Source of the DNA: Ignavibacteriales bacterium
GTDB taxonomy: Bacteria; Bacteroidota; Ignavibacteria; Ignavibacteriales; SURF-24
Reading direction: 5' to 3'
Assembly: GCA_003599415.1 (NCBI GenBank)
Contig: QZKB01000167.1
Location: forward strand, 1 to 64,000
DNA length: 64,000 bases
Every line of letters begins with the position of its first letter. Within the stretch, counting starts at the first letter, position 1. The translations under genes and the position numbers were made by a program. Below are positions 7,753 through 16,021 of the stretch, in pieces. The notes under the pieces are model-generated. The model was not told the DNA's origin, searched no databases, and was given only the letters and a program-made list of their open reading frames with translations.

Positions 7753-9258
7753 ATGAAAATAAAACTTCCGCATTCGGTAACAAACTGGATTTCCCTTATT
7801 GGTGCAACAATAGCATTAATCAGTTTCTTCATGATTCTGTTTCTTTTTGCAATAACCACCTTTCTTAACAGGGGAAGTTCTTATCTTGGTTTGATAATCT
7901 ATATTGTTCTTCCGGCCTTTCTTATAGTAGGATTAATTCTTATTCCGCTTGGTATGTATTTAAAAGTTCGTAAAGAAAAAAAATTAAGAAGAGAGATAGA
8001 AACTAAATGGCCGGAAATAAACCTGAATGATGTCCGTCATCGCAATGCATTCATGATATTCACAATAGGAACAACAATATTTTTATTTGTCTCTGCTATG
8101 GGAAGCTATGAGGCATTTCATTACACAGAATCAGTTGAATTCTGCGGAACCACCTGCCACAAGGTAATGTATCCTGAACATACTGCTTACCAGCATTCTC
8201 CGCATGCAAGAGTAGCATGTGTGGATTGCCATGTAGGCTCCGGCGCAGATTGGTATGTTAAATCAAAATTATCCGGACTTTACCAGGTTTATGCAGTAAC
8301 ACTCGGCAGTTATCCAAAACCGATTCCAACACCAATAACAAGTTTAAGACCTGCAAGAGAAACCTGTGAAGAATGCCACTGGCCGGAAAAATTTTATGAC
8401 AGGAAACTCCGCCTTGAAAAACATTATCTTGCAGATGAAACCAATACGGAGTGGGATATAAGTCTTGCTCTTAAAATTGGCGGCAGTCATAGCGCTCAGG
8501 GATTACAGGAAGGAATTCACTGGCACATTAACAAGGATATATTAATTGAATATAAAGCCGTGGACAAACAGCGGCAGAAAATTCCATGGGTAAAATATAC
8601 AAACCTTAAAACGGGCAAGGCAGTTATCTTCGAAGATCAGAATGAACCTTTAAAGAAAGAACAGCTCGACTCACTTGAAACCAGAGTTATGGATTGCATT
8701 GATTGCCATAACCGTCCATCCCATAACTATAAACCGCCGGCATTTTTTGTTAATAATGCTTTAACTGCAGGTACAATTCCTGTTGAACTGCCGATGATAA
8801 AATCTCTTGCAATGGATTTAACAGGAAAGGATTATTCAACGACTGATTCCGCTATGCTTGCAATTAAGAATGGTATCAATAGTTATTATAAAGATAACTA
8901 TCCGGATATTTATAACTCTAAAGGACAGCTTGTTAAAAGAGCGATAAATGGCTTACAGGCAGAGTATAAACAAAATATCTTTCCTGAAATGAAAGTTAAG
9001 TGGAATGCATATCCGAACAATATTGGTCACCTTGAATTTATCGGCTGTTTCCGTTGTCATAATGATCAGCACACGAGCAAGGAAGGTAAAGTTATTTCGA
9101 AAAACTGCAACCTTTGCCACATTATCAATGCGCAGGGCCCTCCGAATAATCTTGAACTTGCGAACGTAAATACTCCGCTTGAATTTAAACATCCTGATGG
9201 AGATGAAAGCTGGAAAGAGATGAATTGCGTTGAGTGCCATACGGGATTAAATCCTTAA
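7753..9258 (+). CDS. NapC/NirT-like multihaem cytochrome c, seven haem sites
   Basis: 501 residues with three membrane helices (about 12-38, 43-70, 98-116) and then seven haem motifs: CGTTCH at 131-136, followed by CVDCH, CEECH, CIDCH, CFRCH, CNLCH and CVECH. The first is CX3CH rather than CX2CH and is followed by KVM, reminiscent of the first haem of NrfH/NapC. VKSKLSGLYQVY and YPKPIPTPI are family-typical. Such proteins take electrons from the quinol pool to periplasmic reductases or extracellular acceptors. No partner reductase is adjacent. It begins 112 bases after the PAP2 gene. Confidence 0.88.
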   Translation: MKIKLPHSVTNWISLIGATIALISFFMILFLFAITTFLNRGSSYLGLIIYIVLPAFLIVGLILIPLGMYLKVRKEKKLRREIETKWPEINLNDVRHRNAFMIFTIGTTIFLFVSAMGSYEAFHYTESVEFCGTTCHKVMYPEHTAYQHSPHARVACVDCHVGSGADWYVKSKLSGLYQVYAVTLGSYPKPIPTPITSLRPARETCEECHWPEKFYDRKLRLEKHYLADETNTEWDISLALKIGGSHSAQGLQEGIHWHINKDILIEYKAVDKQRQKIPWVKYTNLKTGKAVIFEDQNEPLKKEQLDSLETRVMDCIDCHNRPSHNYKPPAFFVNNALTAGTIPVELPMIKSLAMDLTGKDYSTTDSAMLAIKNGINSYYKDNYPDIYNSKGQLVKRAINGLQAEYKQNIFPEMKVKWNAYPNNIGHLEFIGCFRCHNDQHTSKEGKVISKNCNLCHIINAQGPPNNLELANVNTPLEFKHPDGDESWKEMNCVECHTGLNP

Positions 9259-9268
9259 TATAATTTGT

Positions 9269-9298
9269 GTGCATCCTGAGCGGAGTCGAAGGATGCAC
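9269..9298 (+). terminator. Hairpin after the cytochrome gene, with dispersed core
   Basis: Perfect 9-bp arms GTGCATCCT (9269-9277) and AGGATGCAC (9290-9298) enclose GAGCGGAGTCGA, followed by TTTCC. It could act as a terminator. The inner string CCTGAGCGGAGTCGAAGG recurs in reverse, with one change, at 22350-22369, so the hairpin is also a repeat copy. Confidence 0.55.
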
Positions 9299-9372
9299 TT
9301 TCCTTCTTTCAATTCTTTCAATTTCTTTTCATATATTTTCTTCACAAAAAATCTATTCATCACGGAGAAATA

Positions 9373-12015
9373 ATGAAGTTAACCATAATGATATCTGTCT
9401 TCTTTTGTTTATCGTTTTGTTTTGCACAGCAGGAAATTTATAAATCAAAAAGCTTCTCAATTCAAAGTGACAAAGTAATCCAGGGGAAATATGAAGCTGT
9501 TGCAGAGTCAGATAAGGAAATAAATTCAAACTATGTAAGTGAATTTAAAAGAAAGACGCAGAATAAAATCATTTTTAAATTAGCAATTAACGGACTTGAT
9601 AATGAAGCAGTCCCGGGGCAGGATCATATTTGGTTTATTACTCCTGTTAATGGGAAAGATACAACAATAACATTTGAATTTGGCAAGCCGGATCCCGTAA
9701 GAGATGAAAAAGCAGGGTTGGGTTATTTAAATGAACCGGTTGATCTTTTACTAAAAGTTGATTTTAGTAAAGTGAAAAAAGACTTTGCAGAGAATGGTTT
9801 TTATTTAACTTATGATGGAAAGAAAATAACTGCTGATGAGTTTAAAGGACTTTATATTGCCGGCGGAACTGCTCCGCTTACATGGGATTGGAATTCTCTT
9901 CCCCAAAGAAAAGATCTTCAACTGATTGATCCGGATGGTGATGGAATTTATGAGATACTTCTTCATATAGAAAAAGAATTTTCTCCGTTGCCCGATATAA
10001 AATCAAGCTGGAAATTAAGCAAAGATATTTCCGCTTTGCCCCAATACAAATCCGGTAGCATTTTAGTTGATGCTTTGTATAACATGTCTCTGGAAGAAAT
10101 GCTGATGGATATACGTGATGACGGCGCTTTTATGGCGGGCGAAAAATGGCCGGGCGTTTGGACGCGGGATGTAAGCTACAGCATTATACTTGCAATGGCA
10201 GCAGTTAATCCCGATGCATCAAAAACAACTTTGATGGCAAAAGTTAAAGACAGAAAGATTATTCAGGATACCGGAACAGGTGGCTCGTGGCCGGTTTCAT
10301 CAGACAGAATGGTTTGGGCTTTGGCTGCATGGGAAATTTATCTTGTTACCGGAGACAATGATTGGTTAAAGAAATCATATTCAATTATTAAAAATTCTGC
10401 TGCGGATGATATTGCTACCGTACTTGATCCGGAAACAAAATTGTTCAGAGGCGAATCTTCTTTCCTTGACTGGCGTGAGCAGACTTATCCAAAATGGATG
10501 TATCCCAAAGATATTTATCAGTCTAAAAATCTTGGGACGAACGCAGTTCAATACCAGACATATAAAATTCTTGCTGGGATGGCAAAATTATTAGGCGAAT
10601 CTCCCGATCAATATTTAAAAATTGCCGAGGGAATTAAAGATGGAATGAACAAATATCTCTGGATGAAAGATAAAGGCTACTTTGGGCAGTATCTTTATGG
10701 AAGAAATTATTTCTCTCTGTCGCCTCGTTCTGAAGCTTTGGGTGAAGCACTTACCGTTTTATATGATATTGCTGATGAAAACAAGAAAGAAAAAATTATA
10801 AATAATACTCCTATTATTGAATTTGGTGTTCCATGTATTTATCCACAGATTCCGGGTATACCTCCATATCATAATGATGCTGTATGGCCATTTGTGGAGG
10901 CTTATAAAGCATGGGCATCTGCTAAAGCAGGAAATACAAAATCCGTTGAAGCTTCTCTTGCTGCCATTTACAGGGCTGCAGGTTTATTCCTGACCAACAA
11001 AGAAAATTTTGTTGCTTCTTCAGGTGATTATCTTGGTACAGAAATTAATTCAAGCAGACAACTTTGGAGCGTTGCGGGAAATCTTGCTACAATTTACAGA
11101 ATAATATTCGGTATGGAGTTTACACCTGAAGGTTTGAAGTTTAATCCGTTTGTACCTAAATCTTATGACGGGCAAAAGGAGTTGAAAAATTTCAGGTATA
11201 GAAATTCAAACCTTGATATAACGCTGACTGGTTTTGGAAATAAAATAAAATCAGTAAAGCTTGATGGTAAGAATTTAAAGAATGCTTTTGTGTCAAAAGA
11301 TTTATCCGGCAATCATAAAATAGAAATACAGTTGATAAATATAATTCCTGCCGGTTCTAAAATTAATTTAGTTGAAAACAAGTATGCAGTTGAGACACCA
11401 CAACTTCATTTAGATGATAACAAATTTAAATGGAATTCTGTTGAAGGAGCAAAAGCTTATTTGGTAATTAAGAACGGTAAGAGATTTAAAGAAACCGAAA
11501 TGACATATTGTGAAGTTGAAACCGGAGATTATGCGGAATACCAGGTGGCTGCAATTGACAAAGAAGGCTATCAATCATTTCTGAGTGAACCGGTGCCTAT
11601 CTCTGTAAGGCCTTTTACTATTGTTGAAGCCAAAGGTTTGAAAAAAGAATTGACGAAAAGTTTTATTGATGAGATGAATAGTAAAAAAGCAATGTTTGAG
11701 TTTGAATGCGATATAACCGCCGATGGTGATTATTTAATTGATTTCCATTATGCTAACGGAAATGGTCCTGTTAACACAGATAATAAATGTGCAATCCGTT
11801 CTTTATTTGTTGATGAAAACAGGATTGGTACTGTTGTATTACCTCAAAGAGGAATGGACAACTGGAGCGATTGGGGATACTCAAATTCAATTAAAGTAAA
11901 TCTTACAAAAGGAAAACATAAGTTCAGTTTAAGATTTTTAAGTACGGATGAAAATATGAATGTTAAAATTAATTCTGCTATTGTAGATTATTTAAGATTG
12001 CAGCCTTTAAAATAA
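9373..12015 (+). CDS. Secreted six-hairpin glycoside hydrolase with C-terminal carbohydrate-binding domain
   Basis: 880 residues with a signal peptide ending CFAQ. Residues about 20-215 form a beta-rich domain; about 230-590 form an (alpha/alpha)6-barrel like glycogen-debranching or related glucosidases, with WPGVWTRDVSYSI, TGGSWPVSSDRMVWALAAW, FLDWREQTYP and IPPYHNDAVWPFVEAY. The C-terminal 130 residues (FEFECDITADGDYLIDFHY, then GMDNWSDWGYS) resemble CBM35/CBM6-type beta-sandwiches. It lacks a T9SS tail, so it is probably periplasmic. The exact GH family and bond specificity cannot be read. It heads a carbohydrate-use region with the GH13 and beta-helix genes. Confidence 0.7.
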   Translation: MKLTIMISVFFCLSFCFAQQEIYKSKSFSIQSDKVIQGKYEAVAESDKEINSNYVSEFKRKTQNKIIFKLAINGLDNEAVPGQDHIWFITPVNGKDTTITFEFGKPDPVRDEKAGLGYLNEPVDLLLKVDFSKVKKDFAENGFYLTYDGKKITADEFKGLYIAGGTAPLTWDWNSLPQRKDLQLIDPDGDGIYEILLHIEKEFSPLPDIKSSWKLSKDISALPQYKSGSILVDALYNMSLEEMLMDIRDDGAFMAGEKWPGVWTRDVSYSIILAMAAVNPDASKTTLMAKVKDRKIIQDTGTGGSWPVSSDRMVWALAAWEIYLVTGDNDWLKKSYSIIKNSAADDIATVLDPETKLFRGESSFLDWREQTYPKWMYPKDIYQSKNLGTNAVQYQTYKILAGMAKLLGESPDQYLKIAEGIKDGMNKYLWMKDKGYFGQYLYGRNYFSLSPRSEALGEALTVLYDIADENKKEKIINNTPIIEFGVPCIYPQIPGIPPYHNDAVWPFVEAYKAWASAKAGNTKSVEASLAAIYRAAGLFLTNKENFVASSGDYLGTEINSSRQLWSVAGNLATIYRIIFGMEFTPEGLKFNPFVPKSYDGQKELKNFRYRNSNLDITLTGFGNKIKSVKLDGKNLKNAFVSKDLSGNHKIEIQLINIIPAGSKINLVENKYAVETPQLHLDDNKFKWNSVEGAKAYLVIKNGKRFKETEMTYCEVETGDYAEYQVAAIDKEGYQSFLSEPVPISVRPFTIVEAKGLKKELTKSFIDEMNSKKAMFEFECDITADGDYLIDFHYANGNGPVNTDNKCAIRSLFVDENRIGTVVLPQRGMDNWSDWGYSNSIKVNLTKGKHKFSLRFLSTDENMNVKINSAIVDYLRLQPLK

Positions 12016-12044
12016 TGAAGGCGGGATAACCGGACCCGCCTTCA
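12016..12044. terminator. Bidirectional terminator between convergent genes
   Basis: Perfect 10-bp arms TGAAGGCGGG (12016-12025) and CCCGCCTTCA (12035-12044) with a 9-base loop. It lies directly behind the glycosidase stop and faces the convergent HEAT-like gene. Downstream on the minus strand is a T-rich tract; on the plus strand there is none. Confidence 0.75.
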
Positions 12045-12069
12045 TAAGGGGATTATAGGAAAGGATATC

Positions 12070-12519
12070 TTATAATGTAGCGTAGAGACTTGATCTGTCC
12101 TGTACATATTTATCGTAAATTGCTGTGCATCTTTTTCTTACTTTCAAGTTGTCATCATTATCTGACACAACTTTTACCAAGTACATTCCGCGTGCATCAC
12201 CTAATTCATACAAAGACAGTGCAATTAAAATTTTTGTTTCAATATCTTTTTCTTTTCTCAATTGAGCCATTAAAGGAAGTACGGCTTTTGATATTTTATA
12301 TTTACCTGCAAAGTAAATGCAGCTTTTTCTCAATCCGGTGTTCTCCGATTTAAGCCCGTTTAAAAAGTTTTGCTCGGCAACTTTACTAATTGCAGCAACG
12401 GAGCCGCAGATATTTCCATTCGTTTGAGCTTTTGTAACTGTTGATGGAATTGCGAACAATAAGGTAATTAACATTATTACCAAATAATTCTTTTGTCTTG
12501 TAGCGTTCATCGATTTCAT
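12070..12519 (-). CDS. Exported HEAT-like repeat protein, unknown role
   Basis: 149 residues from the ATG complementary to 12517-12519, chosen because GGAGG sits 5 bases upstream; a longer frame exists but has no such site. A signal peptide (MITLLFAIPSTVTKAQ) precedes a helical body with IYFAGKYKISKAVLPLMAQL and ALSLYELGDARGMYLVKVV, a pattern of HEAT-repeat helix pairs. Three cysteines are present after the signal. It is likely a periplasmic protein-binding helical protein. No specific homologue is recognised. Confidence 0.6.
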   Translation of the reverse strand: MKSMNATRQKNYLVIMLITLLFAIPSTVTKAQTNGNICGSVAAISKVAEQNFLNGLKSENTGLRKSCIYFAGKYKISKAVLPLMAQLRKEKDIETKILIALSLYELGDARGMYLVKVVSDNDDNLKVRKRCTAIYDKYVQDRSSLYATL

Positions 12520-12630
12520 AATTACCTCCGTCATTAGTTTGTTAACACAATTTTGTTTTCTATATGTTAAGACGGCAGGTTTGTATTGAGGTTTCCGAAA
12601 GTTTTGTCACGAATTGTCAAAAGATGTCAT

Positions 12631-12675
12631 AGCCCCATCCTGACCTTCCCCCAAGGGGAAGGTGGAAACTTTGTA
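12631..12675 (-). repeat. Dispersed palindromic cassette, first of three in this spacer
   Basis: Contains CCTTCCCCCAAGGGGAAGG with AGCCCCATCC on one side and GGTGGAAACTTTG on the other. Read on the minus strand it matches the CotH-embedded cassette, lacking the TCCGCC inner hairpin. The 410-base spacer 12535-12944 holds two more copies and no gene. Confidence 0.7.
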
Positions 12676-12783
12676 TATATTATTAGTAAAAGTTAAATAC
12701 TAGATATTCAGTGTTCGGAGTTTCTTGAACTCTGAATATCCAACACCGAATATTGAATTACGAAGTTACTCTGCTGTGCTGAT

Positions 12784-12815
12784 AACATTACCCCACGAGG
12801 AGAGGTGGAAGTTTA
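12784..12815 (-). repeat. Degenerate palindromic cassette, second copy
   Basis: ACCCCACGAGGAGAGGTGGAAGTTT shares its GGTGGAA-GTTT edge with the copy at 12631, but its central hairpin has decayed (key positions 12790-12812). Between it and the first copy, 12700-12765 has an imperfect inverted pair around TATTCAGTGTTCGG and CCAACACCGAATA. Confidence 0.45.
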
Positions 12816-12894
12816 GTCTTAATATTATTCAGAGTTTTACATTAGTATTTTTTTAACACTGAACAACTAACAGCAAATATCAAATGATGAATTT

Positions 12895-12942
12895 AAAAAG
12901 TCTCCCCCCTTGGGGAGGGAGATTTAGAGAGGGGCTTTTGTT
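12895..12942 (+). repeat. Dispersed palindromic cassette, TCTCCCCCC type
   Basis: Arms AAAAAGTCTCCCC and GAGGGGCTTTT bound a central CCCCCCTTGGGGAGGG hairpin and the linker AGATTTAGAGA. The copy inside the permease gene at 55153 has the same ending GAGGGGGCTTT. It ends at the 3' end of the M48 gene and could double as its terminator. Confidence 0.7.
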
Positions 12943-12944
12943 TT

Positions 12945-13748
12945 TTAATTCTTATAATACTTTAGTGCTTCGGGCAACGACTTTTGAATATCTTTAATTC
13001 TTGTTTCGTCACTTGGATGAGTGCTTAAAAATTCCGGTGGCTTTGCACCGCCGCTAAGTTTGGACATTCTTTGCCAGAAAGGTACAGCGAAGTTAGGATC
13101 ATATCCTGCCATAGCCATAAAAATTAATCCGAGTTTATCTGCTTCGCTTTCATGAAGCCTGCTGTAAGGCAACAGGACTCCAATCTGAGCACCAAGTCCG
13201 AAAGCCGTCATATATAAATTCCTTGTAGCCGCAGGTTTTGATTCTAACGCCTTTTCTAATGCTAATCCGCCAAGCTGTGTAACCAAGCCCTGACTCATTC
13301 TCTCATCACCATGCCGGGCAATAGCGTGCGCAATTTCATGTCCCATAACAACAGCTAAACCAATTTCATCCTGGGTAACCGGAAGGATACCTGTATAAAC
13401 CACAACTTTACCGCCGGGCATACACCAGGCATTTACATCTGAACTTTCAATAAGATTAAATTCCCATTTATATCCATCTAATTCTGATGACATTTTATTT
13501 TGTGAGAAGTACCTTTCAACAGCATATTGAATATTCTGCCCGACCTTTTTAACCAGTTGGGTATTTGCCTGGTCAGTACTTAGTTTGTTTGATTTTAGAA
13601 ATGTGCTGTACTCGCTATAGCTCATTGACTGAATTTGTGAAGATGGAATTAAACTTAACTGTTTTCTGCCTGTGAGTGGTACAGTGCTGCATTGATAAAA
13701 TAACACAGCTACAACAAACAATGCGATAATTCTTTTAAGTGCTTTCAT
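12945..13748 (-). CDS. M48-family metalloprotease lipoprotein
   Basis: 267 residues. A lipobox Cys at residue 20 (VAVLFYQC) follows a short signal. VPLTGRKQLSLIPSSQI is the standard opening of the LoiP/YggG-type M48 family. Zinc-site HEIAH lies at 137-141, with the third-ligand Glu in ESEADKLG downstream. It is probably a periplasm-facing quality-control protease anchored to a membrane. The gene is transcribed away from the kelch gene, with a 200-base spacer containing two palindromes. Confidence 0.92.
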   Translation of the reverse strand: MKALKRIIALFVVAVLFYQCSTVPLTGRKQLSLIPSSQIQSMSYSEYSTFLKSNKLSTDQANTQLVKKVGQNIQYAVERYFSQNKMSSELDGYKWEFNLIESSDVNAWCMPGGKVVVYTGILPVTQDEIGLAVVMGHEIAHAIARHGDERMSQGLVTQLGGLALEKALESKPAATRNLYMTAFGLGAQIGVLLPYSRLHESEADKLGLIFMAMAGYDPNFAVPFWQRMSKLSGGAKPPEFLSTHPSDETRIKDIQKSLPEALKYYKN

Positions 13749-13852
13749 AATAAAAACCCTCGTAAAATATGTTTATATCTTGTGAAAAGATAAGATTGAT
13801 TGAAATGAAATACAAGCATCAAAGCATCACCAGTCACAGCAAAACAATAAGT

Positions 13853-13875
13853 GAGACGTTCCACTGGAACGTCTC
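13853..13875. repeat. Near-perfect palindrome GAGACGTTCCA-C-TGGAACGTCTC
   Basis: Eleven-base arms separated by one base in the spacer between the M48 and kelch genes. It could form a cruciform or RNA hairpin. There is no T-tract on the minus strand after it, so terminator function for the kelch gene is doubtful. Confidence 0.7.
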
Positions 13876-13888
13876 TTCAAAAAATAAT

Positions 13889-13955
13889 ATTAAAAGCCCC
13901 TTCCCTTGGGCTTGCCTGCAGCATGCAGGGAATGGGTTTGGGGATAGGTTTTATT
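13889..13955 (+). repeat. Dispersed palindromic cassette, CCTTCCCTTGGG type
   Basis: AAAAGCCCCTTCCCTTGGG, then an inner TTGCCTGCAGCATGCAGGG hairpin, then AATGGGTTTGGGGATAGG and TTTTA. Same outer arms as the CotH copy but with a different inner hairpin. It abuts the 3' end of the kelch gene. Confidence 0.7.
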
Positions 13956-15879
13956 TTACTAACAACATCTTTTTAGACGAAGAGAAATTACCGGCAGTAA
14001 TTTTATATAAATACGTACCGCTTGTTAATCCACCTGCGGCGGAGGAAGCATCAAAATCAATATTGTAAACACCTGAGTTCAATGTTTCATTTACCAATGT
14101 AACAACTTCCTGTCCAAGCAGATTATAAACTTTTAATGTAACCAAACCGCTTTCAACAATACTAAATTTTATTTTTGTTGCCGGATTAAACGGATTAGGA
14201 TAGTTCTGTTCTAATGAAAAGTCTTCTGGCAAAGCATCTACAGTTACAAAGGCTTCTCTGCTGTAAGAATAACTTCCGTCAAAATCAATCTGTTTTAAGC
14301 GATAGATATAAGAACCAGGGATGATATTTTTATCAATGAGTATATAATTCGAAAGCTGCGATGTTGTACCTTTACCCTCTATCTTTCCAACATTCAGCCA
14401 TGCGGATTCACCTTGCTGCTTTCTCTCAATAATATATTCTTTATTGTTAAGTTCTGATGCAGTTGACCATCTTAAAGTTACGTTGAAATTTTCAACTGAG
14501 GCATTGAAAGAAACCAACTCAACCGGAACAATTTCCGTAATATCGATACTCCACAAGTCATTCATTAAATAGCCGCTATTTTCAAACGAATATACACCGG
14601 CGAACACCCAGAGATTTCCAACTTTATCATTCAACATAACTGCAGAATATTTATTTGCCGGAGTGTTAAGGGAGTCCGGAACATTTTTAGTCCCGTATAC
14701 TCCTGCCGGATTTTTATTGCTGCTGCCTTTAACCCATGTCCATTGATCAGATTGAATGTTATAGAACCACAGATCATTTAAATCACCTGAAGAACCGGAA
14801 GCCGGAAATCCTGAACCGCCAAACAACCAGAGATTGTTAAATTCATCTTTGCAACCTGATGCTGACTGTCTTGATCCCGGAAAATTAGCAGAAGATGGAA
14901 TGCCTCTGGTTCCATAAATTCCATTCTGATCTCCTGTACTGCCGCCACTTACCCATGTCCATAACCCTGAAGCAACATTGTATTTCCACAGGTCACCCAG
15001 AAGTGCATAAACGCTTGCATCATAACCCCAACCGCCAAAGAGCCAAAGATTTCCATCGTTGTCTTTCCACCCAACAGCATCTTGTCTGGCTCCAGGTCTA
15101 TTATAAGTGGAAGCAATTTTTTTAGTACCATAAGAACCGCCAGGGGAAAATTGATCACCCATTATCCATGTCCAGTTTCCGGTGGCAACATCATATTTCC
15201 ATAAATCATTTAGCTGGGTTATGTTAGCGGATGAAGTATAACCATAGCCACCAAATAGCCAAAGGTTTCCTGTATCATCAATCCAGGTTGTAGAACCTGC
15301 TCTTGCACCCGGATTGTTTGCTGCATTGGCTACTCCAATTGTACCATAAACACCCGGACTGTTAGGAGTGTTACTGCCCTTTATCCATGTCCAGTTTCCG
15401 GTGTTAATATCATATTTCCAGAGATCATTATAATAAAAATCATTTCCGATCCAGGACTTTCCTCCAAACAACCAAAGATTATTTGAATTATCAATCCACA
15501 TCACCGCTTTTTCCCTGCAGGGAGGAATATTATTTGGATCAGCTATACCCAATGTACCATAAGCACCAGCCGGATTGGGTGCTTTGGTTCCATGCATCCA
15601 CGTCCAGTTTTTTGATTGCGGATTAAACTTCCATAAATCACTGGAGTAACCCCAGTTGGTTGAAATTAAACCATGGCCACCAAAAATCCAGAATTCTCCG
15701 GAATTGTCACATACAGCGGCAGGAGACTCAAGACCGGGAGGAGTGTTGGCAGCATCCTCTATTCCTTTGGTTCCAAACGTTCCGGGTGAATTACCTGTGC
15801 TTGATCCTTTTACCCATATCCAATCCTGAGCTAACATAGTGACACATAAAAAAGAAATGAAAAGTAACATTTTCTTCAT
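13951..15879 (-). CDS. T9SS-secreted kelch-type beta-propeller protein
   Basis: 642 residues with a signal peptide ending LAQ. Six consecutive repeats of about 70 residues follow, each with WTW, GxYGTxG, NLWLFGG and DLWKY positions, making a six-bladed kelch-like propeller (about residues 18-455). Next come a fibronectin-type segment beginning VPVELVSFNASV and a T9SS type A sorting domain with NYPNPFNPATKIKF and the end SSKKMLLVK. It is exported across the outer membrane and released or anchored. No catalytic residues were identified. In the sorting domain an expected DASGLTSG reads DASSAAGGLTSG, caused by a small palindromic DNA insertion. Confidence 0.85.
   Translation of the reverse strand: MKKMLLFISFLCVTMLAQDWIWVKGSSTGNSPGTFGTKGIEDAANTPPGLESPAAVCDNSGEFWIFGGHGLISTNWGYSSDLWKFNPQSKNWTWMHGTKAPNPAGAYGTLGIADPNNIPPCREKAVMWIDNSNNLWLFGGKSWIGNDFYYNDLWKYDINTGNWTWIKGSNTPNSPGVYGTIGVANAANNPGARAGSTTWIDDTGNLWLFGGYGYTSSANITQLNDLWKYDVATGNWTWIMGDQFSPGGSYGTKKIASTYNRPGARQDAVGWKDNDGNLWLFGGWGYDASVYALLGDLWKYNVASGLWTWVSGGSTGDQNGIYGTRGIPSSANFPGSRQSASGCKDEFNNLWLFGGSGFPASGSSGDLNDLWFYNIQSDQWTWVKGSSNKNPAGVYGTKNVPDSLNTPANKYSAVMLNDKVGNLWVFAGVYSFENSGYLMNDLWSIDITEIVPVELVSFNASVENFNVTLRWSTASELNNKEYIIERKQQGESAWLNVGKIEGKGTTSQLSNYILIDKNIIPGSYIYRLKQIDFDGSYSYSREAFVTVDALPEDFSLEQNYPNPFNPATKIKFSIVESGLVTLKVYNLLGQEVVTLVNETLNSGVYNIDFDASSAAGGLTSGTYLYKITAGNFSSSKKMLLVK
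14029..14043 (-). repeat. 15-bp palindromic micro-insert in the kelch sorting domain
   Basis: TCCACCTGCGGCGGA differs at one base from the inner hairpin TCCGCCTGCGGCGGA of the CotH cassette (5668-5682). On the coding strand it gives Ser-Ala-Ala-Gly-Gly at residues 613-617, within the otherwise standard FDAS-GLTSG-YLYK motif. Confidence 0.55.
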
Positions 15880-15970
15880 TGCGACACCTCTTGAAAAGTT
15901 TATTTAGTCTGAGTAATAACTTTAAGATTTCACTTACGAGGTTCAATCACATAAAGATGTGATAGTATCG

Positions 15971-16003
15971 CCCTGACTCCTTATGCGGTATTTGGAGTCA
16001 GGG
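15971..16003 (-). terminator. Hairpin after the GH13 gene
   Basis: Perfect 10-bp arms CCCTGACTCC (15971-15980) and GGAGTCAGGG (15994-16003) around a 13-base loop, 19 bases past the stop of the GH13 gene. No clear T-tract follows, so it may be a pause or processing hairpin. Confidence 0.55.
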
Positions 16004-16021
16004 ATAAAAATTCAGGAAGTT

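Noticed and set aside
9373-12015. T9SS cargo for the six-hairpin glycosidase
   Set aside because: The C-terminus lacks NPFNP and the KMxLVK tail; it ends in a binding domain.
13769-14068. Plus-strand frame of 99 codons opposite the kelch gene
   Set aside because: It overlaps the antisense cassette and the kelch C-terminus; no signal or domain.
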